A stretch of DNA of 6,498 nucleotides. Source: Lachnospiraceae bacterium UBA1766. Lineage in GTDB: Bacteria > Bacillota > Clostridia > Lachnospirales > Lachnospiraceae. The DNA lies in NCBI GenBank assembly GCA_002314715.1, contig DCGY01000023.1, forward strand, positions 1,209 to 7,706. Direction: 5' to 3'. Shown piece by piece: positions 4,750 to 6,498 of the stretch; the first letter of the stretch is position 1, and each line of letters begins with the position of its first letter. Under the pieces are notes generated by a model that searched no databases, had not been told where the DNA came from, and saw only the letters and a program-made list of their open reading frames with translations. The translations under genes and the position numbers were made by a program.

Positions 4750-6498
4750 TTATTCAGATTTTTTCTCTTTTGCCGGATTGTTCCAAACCATGTAATCGCA
4801 TTCCGGATTTCCGATACATCCAAAGTATCTTCTTCCCTTTCTGGTCCGCTTGATTACAATATCCTTTCCGCACTTCGGACAAGCCATTCCGATTTTTTCG
4901 AAATAGGGCTTCGTATTTTTACATTCCGGGAATCCGGGACAAGCCAGGAACTTACCGTGAGGGCCGTACTTAAAGACCATTTTACGTCCGCACATGTCAC
5001 ATTCTTCATCGGATTCTTCATCCTTAATGGTAACCTCTGCCAAATCCTTTTCCGCCTGCTTCACTGCCTCATCCAAATCCGGATAGAAGTTGGAAATAAT
5101 GGTCTTCCACTTTACATTTCCTTCTTCCACACCATCCAGCAATGCTTCCATATTCGCGGTAAAGTTTACATCCACAATGGTAGGGAAGGCTTCCATCATC
5201 ATATCATTTACCAATTCGCCCAATTCTGTCACAAACAAATTCTTGCTTTCCTTGGTAATATACCTTCTACCTAAAATGGTGGAAATGGTAGGTGCATAGG
5301 TACTAGGACGACCGATTCCCAGTTCTTCCATCGCCTTTACCAGGGATGCCTCGGTAAAATGTGCCGGTGGCTGGGTAAAATGCTGTTTGGGATCTGCGGA
5401 TTCAAACAAAAGCTCCGTATCCTTTCCCAAAGAAGCTGTCAGAACGGTTTCCTCTTCCTTATCCTCTTCCTGCATATATACATTCATAAAGCCTTCAAAC
5501 AAAAGGCGGGATACTGCTACGGTAAATACCTGCTTATTTGCCACTATTTTCACCGAAGTGGTTTCATATTTTGCAGGTGCCATATTGCTTGCCACAAAAC
5601 GCTTCCAAATCAACTGATACAAGCGGAACAAATCTCTTGGAAGTTCGTCCTTAATAGCAACCGGTAAACGATTGATATCGGTAGGTCGGATTGCCTCATG
5701 TGCATCCTGAATCTTCTGCTGATTCTTCTTTCCGTCCTCTTTGGTGCGGATATAATCAACGCCATACTGCTTTTCGATAAACTCATCTGCCGCAGCCTTT
5801 GCCTCTTCCGAAATACGGGTGGAATCGGTACGCAGGTAAGTAATCAAACCAATGGTACCCTCACCCTTTACATCTACGCCTTCGTATAACTGCTGAGCCA
5901 GTTTCATGGTTTTGGAAGAAGAGAAATTCAGTACTTTACTTGCCTCCTGCTGCAATGTAGAGGTGGTAAACGGTAATGGTGCCTTCTTGATACGTTCGGA
6001 TTTTTTCACCTCGTGTACCTTATATTCTGCGCCATCAATATCTTTTAAGACTTCTTTTACCTGGTCCTCTGTCTCAAGATCGACTTTTTCATCCAACGTA
6101 CCATAATATTTTGCAGTAAGGGGCTTCTTCTCTCCCTTAACTTTTAAATCCACATCCAAAGACCAGTATTCTCTGGGAACAAATGCCTCGATTTCCTTTT
6201 CTCTGTCACAAATGAGACGAAGAACAACGGATTGCACGCGGCCGGCACTCAGACCTCTCTTAATCTTTTCCCAAAGAAGCGGTGAAATACGATAACCTAC
6301 CATACGGTCCAGCATTCTTCTGGCCTGCTGTGCATCCACCAGCTGCATATCAATCTCTCTGGGGTTCTTAATTGCTTCCTTCACCGCATTTTTGGTAATT
6401 TCATTGAAAGTAATACGGTATACTTTTTTATTTTCCAGCTTTAACGCATAAATCAAATGCCAGGAAATCGCTTCTCCCTCACGGTCAGGGTCTGTTGC
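4750..6498 (-). CDS. topA: DNA topoisomerase I, type IA (partial, 5' end beyond window)
   Basis: TopA relaxes negatively supercoiled DNA by a transient single-strand break through a 5'-phosphotyrosine link. The visible part is 582 residues. The frame is open to the right edge and begins inside the TOPRIM domain with ATDPDREGEAISWHL, the acidic DxDxxxG metal-binding motif (window residues 3-8), so about 110 N-terminal residues are missing. The TTG at 6456-6454 is an internal codon, not the start. The SAGRVQSVVLRLICDREKEI segment (about 84-103) follows, then the active-site region GLITYLRTDSTRIS with the catalytic Tyr at about residue 221. EELGIGRPSTYAPTISTI lies near 391-408. Two Cys4 zinc fingers close the protein: CxxC at 500/503 with C520 and C526, and CxxC at 540/543 with C561 and C567. 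The stop is followed by a hairpin terminator before codY. No damage is seen. Confidence 0.97.
   Translation of the reverse strand, partial: ATDPDREGEAISWHLIYALKLENKKVYRITFNEITKNAVKEAIKNPREIDMQLVDAQQARRMLDRMVGYRISPLLWEKIKRGLSAGRVQSVVLRLICDREKEIEAFVPREYWSLDVDLKVKGEKKPLTAKYYGTLDEKVDLETEDQVKEVLKDIDGAEYKVHEVKKSERIKKAPLPFTTSTLQQEASKVLNFSSSKTMKLAQQLYEGVDVKGEGTIGLITYLRTDSTRISEEAKAAADEFIEKQYGVDYIRTKEDGKKNQQKIQDAHEAIRPTDINRLPVAIKDELPRDLFRLYQLIWKRFVASNMAPAKYETTSVKIVANKQVFTVAVSRLLFEGFMNVYMQEEDKEEETVLTASLGKDTELLFESADPKQHFTQPPAHFTEASLVKAMEELGIGRPSTYAPTISTILGRRYITKESKNLFVTELGELVNDMMMEAFPTIVDVNFTANMEALLDGVEEGNVKWKTIISNFYPDLDEAVKQAEKDLAEVTIKDEESDEECDMCGRKMVFKYGPHGKFLACPGFPECKNTKPYFEKIGMACPKCGKDIVIKRTRKGRRYFGCIGNPECDYMVWNNPAKEKKSE

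Noticed and set aside
6454..6456. TTG as the start codon of the topA reading frame.
   Set aside because: The frame stays open to the window edge and the residues before it are the conserved TOPRIM motif, so the TTG encodes an internal leucine.

Overview
The window is a stretch of a low-GC Firmicute chromosome, most likely a motile member of the Clostridia and plausibly Lachnospiraceae. The evidence is a CodY-family regulator (Firmicutes only), strong GGAGG ribosome binding sites, AT-rich intergenic DNA, and the gene order topA-codY-flgB, a shortened form of the Bacillus order topA-trmFO-xerC/codV-clpQ-clpY-codY-flgB. The genus is a guess. Every gene I can support is on the minus strand, so the biological order runs from the right end of the window to the left. 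I see no mobile element, CRISPR array, tRNA or rRNA.

Right end (6498 to 4750): the 3' part of topA (DNA topoisomerase I), cut by the window edge inside its TOPRIM domain. It ends in two Cys4 zinc fingers and is followed by a perfect 15-bp AT-rich hairpin (4705-4738) that looks like its terminator. Next comes a compact control region for codY: a 13/15 match to the CodY box at 4689-4703, a plausible sigma-A promoter at 4685-4657, and a strong RBS at 4616-4612 that favours the codY start at 4603. codY (4603 to 3815) encodes the global nutritional regulator. Its DNA-binding domain is strongly conserved and its effector-binding half is divergent.

Between codY and flgB lie 361 bases without a convincing gene (3454-3814), which is the richest part of the window. 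It holds an exact GCCGATAA octamer, the -10 of sigma-28/sigma-D flagellar promoters (weak -35). It also holds a perfect 15-bp hairpin without a clear U-tract, three CACARTAT direct repeats at 32- and 30-bp steps, and a TATAAT -10 embedded in a large inverted repeat centred near the predicted transcription start. A 12/15 CodY-box match lies just upstream of the flgB RBS.

Left part (3453 to 1): the start of a flagellar (fla/che-type) operon, flgB-flgC-fliE-fliF-fliG, with 12-20 nt gaps and a good RBS before each gene. FliF forms the MS ring in the membrane, FliE is the adaptor between MS ring and rod, FlgB and FlgC are proximal rod proteins, and FliG is the rotor/switch protein bound to the FliF C-terminus. 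fliG runs off the left edge.

Taken together, the layout suggests a nutrient sensor (CodY) encoded immediately upstream of the basal-body operon it may repress, with CodY-like sites before both codY and flgB. The proteins are ordinary. The new material, if any, is in the codY-flgB control region, and all of it rests on motif reading by eye.
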